DNA from: Lates calcarifer
Taxonomy: Eukaryota; Chordata; Actinopteri; Centropomidae
Direction of reading: 5' to 3'
Length of the DNA: 64,000 nucleotides
Assembly: GCF_001640805.2 (NCBI RefSeq)
Contig: NC_066856.1
Location: forward strand, 4,743,377 to 4,807,376
The notes beneath the pieces are model-generated. The model was not told the origin of the DNA. It ran no database searches and worked only from the letters and a program-made list of their open reading frames with translations. This document shows, piece by piece, positions 50,722 through 63,733 of this stretch. The position numbers were made by a program, and so were the translations under genes. Every line of letters starts with the position of its first letter. Within the stretch, counting starts at the first letter, position 1.

Positions 50722-53190
50722 GATAGTGTTTTATGTTCTACAAGCTGCAAATGCAATGTAGAGCTTTAGGCAGCACAGAAATGTTTGAGTCTAACATTTC
50801 TTTCAGTGGCAAAATCAGGAGGCAGAATTCTTGAAGAATGTTGTGATTGTAGCTCCAGGCTCCGAGAGAAGGGACAGGTTGTACATAGTACATACTTTTT
50901 TTTTTTTTTTGTAGTCTTATTGATTTTTATCAAATTCCACATAGAATTTAGGTGGGTGTATATATGTAGCTGTATCTTTGACTGCTGCATGTGTGTAATT
51001 TTCATATACGTATAAGCTAATCTCTAAATTCTTTGCTTCTTGCCATTTAATCTTGTGTCATGGATATCAAACACAGGACTGACTCTTCTTCTTTGTCAGT
51101 GGTAAAAAATAGATTCACATAATCAACACTGTGTTCTCTAAAGGATACATAAACAATGAATCATAGGGGGGGGGGATGCTGCTGCAGTGATCTGGACTAT
51201 ACCATACTGGATTGAAGCAATCTGCATTTGGCCATATTCAACTCTATATTTTAACTAACCATCATAACGATTAAGTTTGTAAACTGTGCTGCTGTATTTT
51301 AAGACATGTCTTATTGTGTGTGATGGACATAATAAGGTCTAAATGTGTCTGATATAAACTTTAAAGCATGTTAGATTGTACGAATGCCTGATGAATCATA
51401 TTGAATCAAATATGCTGTATGGAATATTCCAACAATACCACAGTACAAAAGGGCCAGTTAGACAGTTGGGAGGTTGTTTGGTCTGTCCTTCCAAGGATCC
51501 ATTAGTTTCCATTCAATTCATCCTGAGCTTGGAAAATCTGCTTTCAGACACACTCCTGCATTTTTGTGTAATAATTTCCCACAGATCTTGAAGCTTGATG
51601 CTCCGGTGCCCTTGAGGAATTTCAAAGAACTCATTAAAAACATGATTAATCTTAGCTGTGATGAAATTAATTAATTACTAATTGATGTTTTTTAATAAAA
51701 TACTTGCTCATTTGATGTATTTATTTCTGCTATGATTATTATCTGTTATTACCTGTTATCTTTTTTCTTGAGCTCTATTTTTCTGATATAAACTCAGCAC
51801 ACTTTTAAAAGAAAGTTTTTGTTTGTCAGTTTGTGTTATTAAGTTGAAGTTGAAATAATATCTTATTAGTATGAAGATAAGTTGGTTGACTCTTGATACT
51901 TCTTTGAGTTGTTTAATCTGTCACACTCATCACTGAGTCTACATTATTTTATTTCAAAGTTATTATCACTGCATGATAATCCAGTGCAGTTTTTTAAAAT
52001 CATTTTATTCTCCAACTGTAATGACAATGTAAGAATGAAAAAAAAGCAAACTTGATGTTCATGTGATACAGAGCTCAAATACATTTCAAGACTCTACTGA
52101 TAGATTCTTTACATGAGCTTATAAATAAATGGAAATCAGTGGCTGCTAATGCAGTGTAGGAATAATACGTTCAAAACATAAAACTACACTGCCTGTGCTA
52201 TCCTGTGGAAATACTTGTAGCACTGTGGAGTAACATTTGCATGAGTGAGATCCCCTGATTGTTTGTATCTTGTGCACGTACAAGAGGATGCACATGCATA
52301 CTCATGAGCATGCAACAGTGTAACACACATTCCTTCTGATGGCCTCACTCCACTGATCAGCAGTTTGTGGTGAAGAAATACAGCAATGTTCCAGGAAATT
52401 TGAGGATGGCTCACTATTATAATGAATGTAAACTATGCTTTCAAATTTTTTTAAATCCAGGGGAAATGTTTTTAATCCATTTGTGAGGCCTCAAAATAAA
52501 AAAAAAAGCATGCAGTACAAGTTTTATTTTGTTTTCAACAGAACTACATAAAGAACCAAGCTTACTGAGGTATAGTCTTTTAAATTCATATTTTCTAATT
52601 CTGCATTCAGAACACCTGATTTACTTTATTCCAGCTCATGAAAACATAATTTGCTTCTCATTGTGTACCCAGCACCACTCAGCTGACACAACTTTTATCT
52701 CATGTTATTTAGCAGCTGCATTTCATTTTCCGTGTGGTGCACAAGGTCAGTTCTGGTTTCTGTACATATAATTAGTGAGTAATGTGAATGCATTCAGTTC
52801 TGCATTACCTCGCCCTGGAAGACATGATATGATCATAGATCCTGTACATTATATATATTTTATTCCACACTGCTAGGGATTTTGTCCGTGAACCTTTTAC
52901 ATCTGTTTGGTGGTTTAAGATGAATATCAAATAAACTAACAGTATAAATATTACAGTTGAATTACAATAATTGAGAATTATGAGCAAATTAAATGAATAA
53001 CTATGAATGACATGCATAAAACTACAAAGATTATTTGTTTTTGAGGTTATGAAATTCCAAGCTAAATTGGAGGGCAGGGCGACCCTGTGAAACATGAGGA
53101 GGATTGCATTACTCTCGTTTAACTCTAGACCATAATGGTAGTAGACTATTGCCAGAGGAGAAGCTGAGGATGATTTGTTTCCGCTTACAG
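47548..53190. other. Intron 2 or intergenic, no exon seen
   Basis: Holds a 26-base T run at 50173-50198, a CA run at 50688-50716 and a G run at 51167-51175. Open stretches at 49120-49476 (plus) and 52805-53197 (minus) have no domain. A balanced-composition block at 49380-49720 could be regulatory. Confidence 0.35.
50688..50716. repeat. (CA)n microsatellite
   Basis: About 14 CA units next to a 'ggtaaggtaaggaaacttta' segment. Confidence 0.9.
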
Positions 53191-53194
53191 GACT

Positions 53195-53340
53195 CATGGC
53201 CCATAATGCTTTCCCTGAGGAGCTTAGATCTAATGTAGTGGACTTTTATTGGCTATCATGATTAATTTCTCTAATGGCTCGAGGTCCCTTTACTCACCTA
53301 TCTTCACTGAGATATAGATAATTACATGCCAGCTGCCAGA
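53195..53340. promoter_or_regulatory. Candidate conserved non-coding element
   Basis: Complex 140-base block with 'ttattggctatcatgattaa' (CCAAT-type and ATTA cores) and 'ctctaatggctcgaggtcc'. Inferred. Confidence 0.22.
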
Positions 53341-54573
53341 TTTTAAATATAGACTGTATTGTTCCTTATTTAGTAGAAAGTATTAGTTTTAACCATTTCC
53401 ACTCCATCTGTATTTTTGAGCAGAGGCCTAAAACGATATATGGATGCTGAGCCACAGTGAATAGAAGCATAGATAAAGGTCTTGGCAGAAAACATGCTAT
53501 TAAAGCTTTCTAAAGATTTTAAATCTTTGCCCAACCCAAACAAAAGTCATTGTCTACATAATTAGCTTTGTCTGGAAAAGTCAGAGACACAGTGGAGCCA
53601 CAAAATATCAAACAGTAGCTGACTCAGGAAGCATAAAGTAAGAGAATCATGCTCTATTGTTCATACAAATATATCTAGGTGACTCAGTGGGATGTTCAGA
53701 GATTCCAAAAAAAATTGTGCATAACCAAATTGTAGTGACATGATGAAGTCATTAACAGTTAAAGGGCTGGATTAAAACACTAGGGGAGATGGGGCAGAAA
53801 AAATGAGCTGTCAGCCCCTATTGAGCATCCAGTTTCTTCCACACTGTGTGCACTGTAAGGACATAACAGAATATAAATATATTAGTCTGCTATGAGGAGA
53901 TAATATGCTCTGAACAGATATGAACAGCATCCATCTCGTAGTCTTCAGTAATCCAGGTGACTGAATGGACTGGAATGGTGGTGTGACTTGCTTTAAGTTT
54001 CATATCCAATCATTCAGCCACCTTCATCCTCAAAACCTTTTAATGAGTTTCCATTACATTTGCTAGTCAGTGCATGATAAAGCCTGAGTGATGGACAATA
54101 TTTCCATTTTATGATCTAATATTGAAGCCTTCCTCTCGTCAGAACAACTTCCATTTGTCTATAATTATGTATTATGGCCTAATAAGCTTTGATGTCATGT
54201 TTTTTTCAAAAGTTTTCAAATATTTTATCATAGAAGTAGTAGTAGTAGTAGGTAGTATATTAGAAAGGCTGTTGGGAATTTCATTAGTTTTGCTGGTATT
54301 TGGTTACAAAGCAATTTATTGGATAACATGAAATTTTGAACAGATGAAGGGGAACATGAAAGTCTAAGTCAAAGTTCACAGGAATCCATGTATCATTGTA
54401 ATAAAAATCATAGTGGCAAGGACTCAACACAACTCACCATGAAATGCAACAACATGACTCCTATTACATTAGCATATCATATTGTCAGTGTGACTATAGC
54501 CTATGGAATGTTTCCAGTGTCAAACAGGACATGACAGGAGTACAGCACTGACTTAAACTTACATTTTCAGGAT

Positions 54574-54628
54574 ATGTGTGTGTGTATCTACACACACACA
54601 CATACACACACACACACACATATATATA
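54574..54628. repeat. TG/CA palindromic microsatellite
   Basis: A (TG)n block at 54574-54585 is followed six bases later by (CA)n at 54589-54620 and then (TA)n. The arms are complementary and could fold as a hairpin. Confidence 0.8.
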
Positions 54629-55539
54629 GCACCATGTTCATTAGAGATGCTTGTATAGTAACTATGCTCACATGTGCGGTGAAGCTGGCAGGCTGCAGGA
54701 CCTGCTACAATTCATTAAATCAACCCTACTGACAATGAAGTGACAAAAAACATGTAGGAACCCTGCATGGTGTGTGCAGCTTCCTCATCATTCAGCCCTG
54801 TCTGTCTGCTGGCATTATGCTTACTAACAATCATGATGCTGATGGACTGTTTAGACAAAACAACGCGGGTCAACAGGACAAGTGTATCTGAGATTCTGTC
54901 AAGACTGAAATCTTACAGTTAATACAGTTGTTCATTTTGACTTAAGTGCATAATTGAAAGAGCTATTTTTCGTTGAGAAGCATAAATTTATGTATATCTT
55001 TTTTCAAAGGGTGAAGTTAGAGTGGATTTTCTTTTCATTTTAATGAATAAATAGTGGATACTTAAGGAGGGATTTGTAGGGATTTTGTTACATCATTCAT
55101 GTAAAATAGCTCATAAAATAGATATGACAAAAGATATTTAAGTAACTATAGAAAAAAATCTTACCCTTACTTAGAATGTCAAATTTCTACAAGATTATCA
55201 GGTACTGTTGAGCCATTGTTGAGCATCTATGTGGCTGACTACTGCCTTTAGCCTCTGGCAGTGTGTTTATTATATTATTATTAGTATTATTTGCCTGCTA
55301 CAGTCGGCTTTTCTCAGTGGTTCGTGGTGGTCCTCTGCTGTGGCTGAATCAACAGCAGAGGTACCCTGTGAGAGACAGCCGTGTGACTGGCTGTCTAGAC
55401 CAGAGAATCTACAGACAGATTGAACATAAAATCAGAATAAATGAGTGAAGAAACATAGCAAATGCAGATGCTTCCATACAGTCCTTAAAGTGCTCACTGT
55501 ATGGTGAAAAAAACATGAATAATATTGTACTGTCGCTTT

Positions 55540-55625
55540 CACAGTCACTACATCTCAGCCAAAGTGGACACCTATGAGAGACTGTGGAGGGTTATGTTAA
55601 ACAGTGCTCTGCTCTACCATTTTGC
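55540..55625 (+). pseudogene. Tc1-like transposase relic (short)
   Basis: The plus strand reads LHLSQSGHL, stop, ETVEGYVKQCSALPF, matching the Tc1 C-terminal segment LNQIEHLWEILERRVRQRSPPP. The catalytic glutamate (E in EHL) is now glycine and the tryptophan is a stop (TGA). Confidence 0.55.
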
Positions 55626-56439
55626 TGAACACTGGATTCTGGGGATGGCTAAATTATCTCAAAGACTTTTGGATTGATGACCATTTCCAATGTGAAATGG
55701 TGATTCAAAATCATCTCCACACGGTGGAAGACAGGAAGAGTAGGACTAGGTATGGGTGTAGAATTAGACTAAAACTGTGTAAGATTGTAATTGTAGAGTA
55801 TTCCAAAGAACTGACCAAGGACATGACCTCAGTCTCCTAAATGGTATCTACTTATTTGGTTGGTTGGCACGGTATGTCAGGGCCCTGAGTGTTCGCCTTC
55901 AAAAAGAGTGGAGGGAAAGTAATTTTGAAAGATTTATTTTAGATAATTTTAAGCTTACAATGGCTACAGTGCTCAATGAAGCGAAGTATTATGTGTCAAA
56001 ATGAACAAATGTAGGCAAAAATCATTTTCACCTCAGGTACATTGAGAACTGGAAGAGCCTGAGCACATTAAAGAGTGGGATTAGATAAAAGCGCTGTCAG
56101 TGATGATGTGCGGCAGACATTGATGGGGTGGATTTCAACAGCAAAAGACTGATTCTGACAGACAGGGAGACAGAACAGAGAGAGGCAGGTAATGAAGGAA
56201 AAAGTAAGAAAATACCAGAAGGGATTATTTCAGGCAGAAAGACAGTAAGAATGTTCTTGGAGAAAAAAAAAAAGGAGGAAAATGGCTGAAAATGTGAAAG
56301 GTCGGTGTATTATGTGTGTGATAGTGTGGCAGTGTATCTACTCCACTGCAGATAGTTAAAGACAGATGAGAAAGAATGCATGTGTGTGTGTGCACCAGAC
56401 AACAGGAAGAGAGAGAAGCAGAGAAATGGGACTCCACTA

Positions 56440-56770
56440 GGCCGCCTATATCCAGGGATAATAGAGCTGTCACAGTGTTTTGACTCAGGGCATTGATTCT
56501 GCCTTTAATTGCTTTAGGCCTCCGCTGGCTGGATAGCAGTCCGAGGATATTAAATGTAATGTATTGTTGCACTAGAACAGTTATGACACTGATCACACAC
56601 TGATATGTACTCATGTGTTGTCAGTGCCAATAATCCTTTCATCGATTGGGGCCGCCTCCAAACAATTACAGCGATTGTTTAGGGGCATAACTCAGACAGA
56701 GAAGCGCTCCGTTTCCATCCAGCATGGATATTTTATTGAGCCAAACTAATGATTTCCTTCATCCCTGCCC
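56440..56770. promoter_or_regulatory. Candidate conserved non-coding element, strongest in intron 2
   Basis: A 330-base repeat-free stretch of balanced composition in AT-rich DNA. It contains 'ctttaattgctttaggcctc', 'gccaataatcctttcatcga' (TAATCC, a bicoid/Otx-type core), 'caattacagcgattgttt' (SOX-like ATTGT) and 'ggatattttattgagcc'. No open frame with splice sites. Enhancer role inferred. Confidence 0.33.
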
Positions 56771-59044
56771 TCCTCTCTTCTCAATACACTTCTTTGTCTA
56801 CAAGAATTTTCAAAGGAATAGGACTAAAATTTATCTTCAGTTATAGGTCTGGATCAAATGTCAGTGGTCAGGGTGTCAGGGTCCTTCCCATTTGACCAAA
56901 AGACTCTGCTATCCTGTATGCCAGTTCTGTAATAATACTGTTTGCCAAGGATCCATGGGTCCATTTACTAAAACAGTCTAAAAGCCAGAGAATGACTGAA
57001 ACAAACAAGTTAGTACGAAGAGTCATCCAATCATGTCTAAAAGCAAAAGTGGTTATAGCTGTTCCAAATGGCCACTCTCATAGGCAGTGAGAAACCCTCC
57101 ATCAGAGAGGGGTGAGATGCGGAAATTGTTCAAATGGGATTAAAATGCACACTTTTGAACAGTCTCTGCTAAGGTATTCATTTTGTTTGACTTGGCTGTA
57201 CACACAAAAAGTGAGGGGAGCAGTTGTGCAAAGGATGAAAAAAAGAGAGCTTGAAAGAGAAGTGCCAGTCTCAGCTCCACATGGCTGCGTAAACTGAGCG
57301 TGCTTTTTGGATCTGTTGGTTTACAATAGTTGCAAACATTGTTGCATGCAGTTTTGCTAATTCCAAAGTCAGATAAGCGTGGGGGAGAGAGGTTTCAGAT
57401 GCTGCAAGACGATCTCGCAATCACTTTGTTTCAATCATACTGATGCCTTAAAACAGACTGTGTAATAATTGATGAAGAAAAACAGAATAGTGAAGTCGGC
57501 AAAGCTGCTAAGTCATTAAATGTTCTCCCCTTATAAAGGTGACATCTGAAAGTTAACTTTTAATTATAACATGTAGAGTCAATCTGCGCATCATGTAGAT
57601 ATGTAAATACAGAATTTTCAACTTATAGTGACTGAATATATCAGTAAATTAAATATGCTAAATTGATTGACATTAAATTCAAGCATGCAACATTGCATTC
57701 ATGTTTTTCTGTAAAACTCAACCTCTGACCCTGTGCTATCACTGGTATTTGGGACCCTTTGGGACCCTGTGGGACTAGCGATGGCCCAACATGAATGACA
57801 AAGTATTTTCTATTGCACTAGTGCACTGGTATGTGCTGCCTCCAGGAAACAGCCTTACCCCCAACACCCACCCTCTCCTGCCTACTCAGAATTAATATGC
57901 CACCAAACTAACTGCCATTCATATAGATGAAAACATTACAACCTTAAATTGTTAAAGTTTTGCTTTAAGTAGTGCAGGTAGTGACTGACCCTTTGGCACA
58001 TCTTAGCTGTGGTGCTCACTAGCTAGCTGCTGCTGATCCCAGCTATTGTACATACTTGCTGCCCCTGATACTTCCCATTCATGCCAAACTGCTGCTGCGG
58101 ACTTTAGATTTTTCATTTTGGTTATGTTAAACAACGTGTAATGCCTATTAATTTTAATCATTGTTTTACATTTTACATCTGTCATATCTGGGTTGTTTGT
58201 TTGTTTGTTTTTTTTTACCACTTGTGGCATTATACTATAAACATACTAGTTAGTAGAATGTTTATTTGCTGTATAAAAGAAAAAAAGGAACGAGAAAATG
58301 AAGAAAAACACATGTAGCATCAACCCAATTATCACACTTAGCCAAGTAAAACACTTGATTTCATAAGTTATCAGCTTTTTGTAGCCTGTTGCTTAATAAT
58401 TTTGGGAAGATGATGAAGCGTATTGTTTAATTTTCCACTGGATACACACATATCACCCCAAAGCTGGGAAATATATATAAATTAGTATTGTTTTGCTTTT
58501 ACATTCATATTTCAACATGTCTATAATATGTGGTGGAGTGAAAAGGACAGCTCTGGAATAATTTTAAGGGCATATTCTTTTCCCTTTTGATGCAGCCATG
58601 CTAACCATTTCCTCTGATTCCAGGCTTAAATCTGTGTAGTAGTTGTACTGAGATGAAAATGATATTGATCTGCTCATCTGACTCTGGGTAAGCTGGCAAT
58701 CAATGTGTATTTCCCAAAATATCAGACTGTTTATTTTAATGCTGTGCTATAGCGATGTCTCACTTTAGCAGCCATAAATGACAGCAGGAGATAGCAGCTG
58801 GTGTTTTAAAAGTTTTGATGGATTTTATTACCCAGAACCCCTGTGAGGTTATTATATGTCCTCCTCCACACATTTTGTCCAGTGCCAGTAAACTGTATGA
58901 ATCCACTGTGTACTAGTGGGTCAGAACACTTTTCTTTATTGTAGTTCCACATTGTAATTCACACTGTCTTTATGGAAAGCTCAAAACTCACAGAAACACA
59001 GTCTCGATATCGAGTGTTATGCCTAACATATTAGCAAGCAGTTC

Positions 59045-59290
59045 CCTGCTTACATATCCAACAGACACACAGTTATATGAGCATCCTATCCCTGTGTTTT
59101 TCTGTCCATCTGATGAATGGAAGTCCAATATTCAATTTTCTTTTAGCACTTTCTCCACAAACTCCTGAAAACAAGGCTCTTTACCTTTATATGTGCTCAG
59201 CTTTCTTCAACAGCTACTTTGACTGTTGAATCTAATGCTGGTATAGCTTACACTAGGCTATTTGCTGCAAATAGCTACGCAATGTTTTAA
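59045..59290 (+). repeat. Dispersed teleost repeat, copy 1 of a second family
   Basis: Contains 'gaatggaagtccaata' at 59115-59130, identical to 60971-60986, with similar sequence before ('tacatatccaac') and after ('ctgctttgactg'-type text). Confidence 0.5.
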
Positions 59291-59559
59291 AGTCAGTAGC
59301 CCTTTGCTGTCTTTAGTTGTGATGCCCTTCAGGGGTAAAATAAATAGATAAATTCTATTCTTAATAATTATCAATGACTTTGTGCTTGTTGACACTGCTG
59401 CTTGTCTTCTCAATTATCATTGTAAAACAGCAATGAGAAATGACACATCAACTTCAGTGTCTGCATTTCTTTCTTTCAGTTGCCGAGTTGCACTGCACTT
59501 TGTCTCACAACACCTTTCTTCGTCTCTGCCATTCTTTGAATAAAAAATATGTAAGCAGC

Positions 59560-59780
59560 TCTTTATGATAATGTTGATTTAATCATCTATTACGGCTGTT
59601 TGCCTGAATCCAAGGTTAGGCTGTATGACGGACTCGTTCTTAAGTGGTTCTCATTAATCAGTTAATTAGCGTAGAGCGCTCTGCATAGTGGCTGTATTTG
59701 AGTTTGGTCGCGTGGTTAATGTTTTGTAGCTCTTAGCCTTGAGCCCTTATAATGTATATTATGATGCAGGTCTGACAGGC
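59560..59780. promoter_or_regulatory. Candidate conserved non-coding element
   Basis: Complex block with ATTAATCAGTTAATTAGCGT near 59653 (clustered homeodomain cores) and 'gtagagcgctctgcatag', a short palindrome. Unusual CpG retention for the area. Inferred. Confidence 0.3.
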
Positions 59781-60668
59781 CACCAAATAGCTTTTTGCAG
59801 GATAAGGTGCTAGGCCAAAAAATAAAAATATTCTCTGTTAAATACAGAAAAAATTCCCACAGGGTGAGCAAGCAGCAAACCCGAATCAGCTGGAACAACT
59901 TACAGTAAAGAGTCAGTAAAAAAGAATAATTTTTTCAATGTGCATTAAATTTAGCAGATATAATATAATGATAAATCTATATTTGCTCATTTCTATACAA
60001 AACCATTTAGAACTGTTTTCATCATGCTGCAGTGGATATTCTGGAGCTCAAAATTGCTTTGCACTGTTAAAGGATAATTGTTGGCTGTAGTTAGTTAAGG
60101 TTAATGTAGCTTTCTAAATGAAGCTTCATATTGGTTGTTGCACATTGTTTACAGTGACAGTGGCTTTTAAAGAGAGGAGGCAGGGAAGACAAAAAGCTAA
60201 ATGGGGCAGGGAAGAGATTTTTACAAAACTGAACTGTGTCCCAATTCTGCAATACCACTCTAAGTAATTAAACCTATTTGTGGATAGGGACAAATAGGTT
60301 TAATTGGCTGGATCATAATAGATTCACATTCATATAAGCATTTTCTTTGCACATACTAACAGGAACATTTATGTGTATCTTCAAAGACCTATAATTATAG
60401 AAAAGTATATCAGTATAAATGTAAAAGATAAATACATTTAAAAAGATTCATCTTTGCAAGTGCATGTGTATGCAGTGGTAAAGCTTTGTCCACATCACAA
60501 AGAAATCCGATCAATTAATGGAGCACATCCAGCTTGTTTGCCTGTTCCAACTAGCACAATTGTTCTTGTTTGGAAGCTGATGAGGGTTCTAGTCTTTGCT
60601 AAAGCACAAGGGACTTCTACTGGTTGCTTGGCAGAGCTAAGAGCTCTGGTTATTCCAAAACAGGAAAA

Positions 60669-60692
60669 ATAAATAAATAAATAAATAAATAA
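60669..60692. repeat. (AAAT)n microsatellite
   Basis: Six tetranucleotide units. Confidence 0.85.
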
Positions 60693-60904
60693 AGACAAAC
60701 TAACAAAATGACAGAATGATATGACGATTGTTCAGAAATTTTACTTGGATTTCTTCTCCCAAATTTGTCCCTTTAAATAAAACATTGAATGCATTGAACA
60801 TATTTTAGTAGATCTCTTTGGGCACGTGAGGGCAACCTGTAAACACAACATGGATGCAACAGTGCCTCAGTTGGTAAAAAATGATTAGGTCATTGTGTCA
60901 CTGC

Positions 60905-61345
60905 CACCCATTTACACATCCAGCACACATTATTAGCATTCATTTGGTGTAATATTTCTGGCTACCTCTTGAATGGAAGTCCAATACTCACTCTCATTTT
61001 TTTTTTTTTTAATCTCTGTTTTGGTCTAAACCAATGTCCAGAGGGCAATATTTGGCTTTTTTAGTTGCTAAATGATCCACTATGTTTAATTCCTGTCAAC
61101 ATTTTGGTGTTGCGCAAGTACTGTACAGTGGATTAATCAATGTTTTTTTGTTGAAAACTGCTGCCTAATACTGCTTGGGTAGGAGGTGGGGCTTTACTTC
61201 TACTTTCCTTGTTTTCTGAAGTATATTTGTAATTTTTGGAACTGCACGACCTGGCACGTATGGCCCGGAAACCCAAAACACTAAGCTTAAATTGGCTAAA
61301 AGCTGCGTAAAGCTGCAGGTTTGGCTGATATTTCCCAGTGGGTTA
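60905..61345 (+). repeat. Dispersed teleost repeat, copy 2 of the second family
   Basis: Longer partner of 59045-59290. It continues past the shared 16-mer through a T run, 'gttgctaaatgatccactat' and 'ggtaggaggtggggctttac', wording I associate with a common fish repeat. Class unknown. Confidence 0.5.
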
Positions 61346-62340
61346 GAAGTACTAGCAGCCCTTTCATATTACACAGTCATTTGATTTAATGTTAATATCA
61401 AAATATCCATTAGTGGAGCTTTAATGTAAATTGAATGACCCTTGACTCAATGGGTCAAGGTCACCTCAAACACAGCCTGACACACATCTCAGGTTTTTTT
61501 CATTATATTTGGTTTTCTATTCCACCAAGCGGGCATGAGCTCATTTAAAGCCTGCCTCATCCTGTGACACTGCCTCATCACCTGAGACTTCACATTCATT
61601 CCACTCTAACTCCTCACACCTAATTTAAATGGCCACTTAAATCTTGACTCATCCTGTGGGTTTTATTTGAATTACTTTCAGCGACTGACATTTCTGACTT
61701 ACCTTTTTATTTATTTATTTTTACCTCTTTGTCTGGAACAATATTGTTACCATGGCAAATAGTAACTGTCTAGGAAAACAGAGGGAGAGAACAAAAAGAA
61801 GAGGATTGCTGTTGGTGTTGTTGGGGTAGAGGAGTTGTCACAAGCTTCTACAACAGTTGGATTAACATTTAGGCAATTTTCCACAGCGTGCTTGAGATGA
61901 TGAAGCGGCAGCACTTTTGCATTCAGAGCCTGAAATTACACTCCCAGCAATGCTTTATTTGAGTATTATCTGTGGTCTCCACTTACATAACACCAGATGA
62001 GATGCCACAACAGTGACATGTATGCTGCCAAGGTGCTATTGCGAAGGGGAATGTGACTGCAAATTACAGAAACTACATGACATTGCTTTCTGTGTCTTTG
62101 CAGAGAAGATTGAAGGAATAATTCAACTCAGTCAAATAAGATAACACAATCATGTCCTCCAGACCTTGCTCATACAAAACTGTTGTTGCAGCGAATGAGT
62201 TGTGGCTGGCTCACAATAATTAAATACACCCACACTGTAGACATTCTATTGACAGGGCTCTATCAGTCTCAGGTCAATGGCAGTCTGAAGGCTTGCCTAC
62301 AGTTTAAAGGAAGAAAAGAAAAAAATATTTACATCACAAA

Positions 62341-62368
<28 letters not shown>
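62341..62368. repeat. (GT)n microsatellite
   Basis: Fourteen GT units, then an interrupted T/G-rich extension to about 62396. Confidence 0.95.
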
Positions 62369-62371
<3 letters not shown>

Positions 62372-63699
62372 TTTGAGTGTGTGTGTTTGTGTGTGCAGAG
62401 GAAGGGTGCAGCAGGAATTACTGATTCAATATCCTCAGGTGGAAGCAGACAGAAAGCACTTTGGGTGAGTAAAGAAAGTCATTTCAAACTGTCAGTCAAA
62501 GTGAATCGCTGACATCTGCTTGAAGATGGAGGTATCAATCACCCAGAGTGCAGCGGGGTTTATACTGGTAATGCAGTGACATTAGACCCAAACTAAGGAC
62601 TGGTTACTGAAGATTACTCTGACCGTGTATGCAGTCAGGAACTGTGACGCGGATCAGCTGCAGCCTGCACGCTAGGGTTTTACTTGAATAAGAATTTTCA
62701 AAGCAAATCCTAACAGTCAACTTTGCTGCATGCTTGCAAAAACTGCTGGGTCCCTCTTGCCTACCTCAGTAATAGTTGCACATCAGTTCCACATGGACCA
62801 ACCAGTAAGCCTATTATATATAATTTGCCCCCAAGCTTTTGACATACACAAATGTGTATCTGAACATTACCTGGTCTCAGGTTTCTGTAAGTCTGTTACT
62901 TTGTGATCATTTGATGCAACAAAACTTTAGGACTGAAAATCAATATCTGCTGATTATTTTCTCAATTAATTCATAAATCATTTAGTCTGTAATTTGTGAG
63001 AAAATAAGGCCCATTAGACAAGATAATATTTTAACATAAAATGGGGCTACAAGACTACATGACAATGCAGGACCCTTCCGATGTATATATTTGCTAGTAA
63101 TCAAATCAGTGAAAAGCAACTGGCACACAGTGAATCTGGGCCTTTCGGGACACCCTGGATGTATGGTACCCTGGGTCAGTTGCTGGTTGGCAGTCTAGTC
63201 TAGTTCCTGATCATTGTTCAGTGATAAAACCAAAACACTGTGCAGAATCCCTCCTGATCACCAAAGTAGCGACCACGCAGCGGTAGACAAAGAAGTGTAT
63301 TCAGTATTCAACGAACACACACGTATACAAAAAAAAAAAGATATCTGGTGCACCAGGTGCCAACACAAGATTCGAATTACACATCATTAGTAGTATTCAA
63401 GTAAAAACACAAAATGAAGTTATATTCAATTAAAACAACAGATAAAGAGAAAAGCATGTGAAGCACATAAGAATATAAATACTTGACATCATTTTAATAA
63501 TAAACGCTTTGATATAACAGAAGAGGCATTTGGATATTTGAAGCTTTTCTCCGTAGCATTATTCACCGGCACTGTGGTTCCAAAAGTCCCATATTTCCCT
63601 CATTATTTCCCTCATTTTCCACATTTGTACTACACATCAGCAGCAACACAGACACTGCCTTCAAATACTGGTAAAAGTCTTGTAATTGGGTGTGTAATA

Positions 63700-63700
<1 letters not shown>

Positions 63701-63732
<32 letters not shown>
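63701..63732. repeat. (TG)n microsatellite
   Basis: Sixteen uninterrupted TG units. Confidence 0.95.

Positions 63733-63733
<1 letters not shown>

Noticed and set aside
52805..53197. 130-codon minus-strand open stretch with hydrophobic segment
   Set aside because: AT-rich composition produces the I/L/F-rich segment; no homology recognised and no splice evidence.
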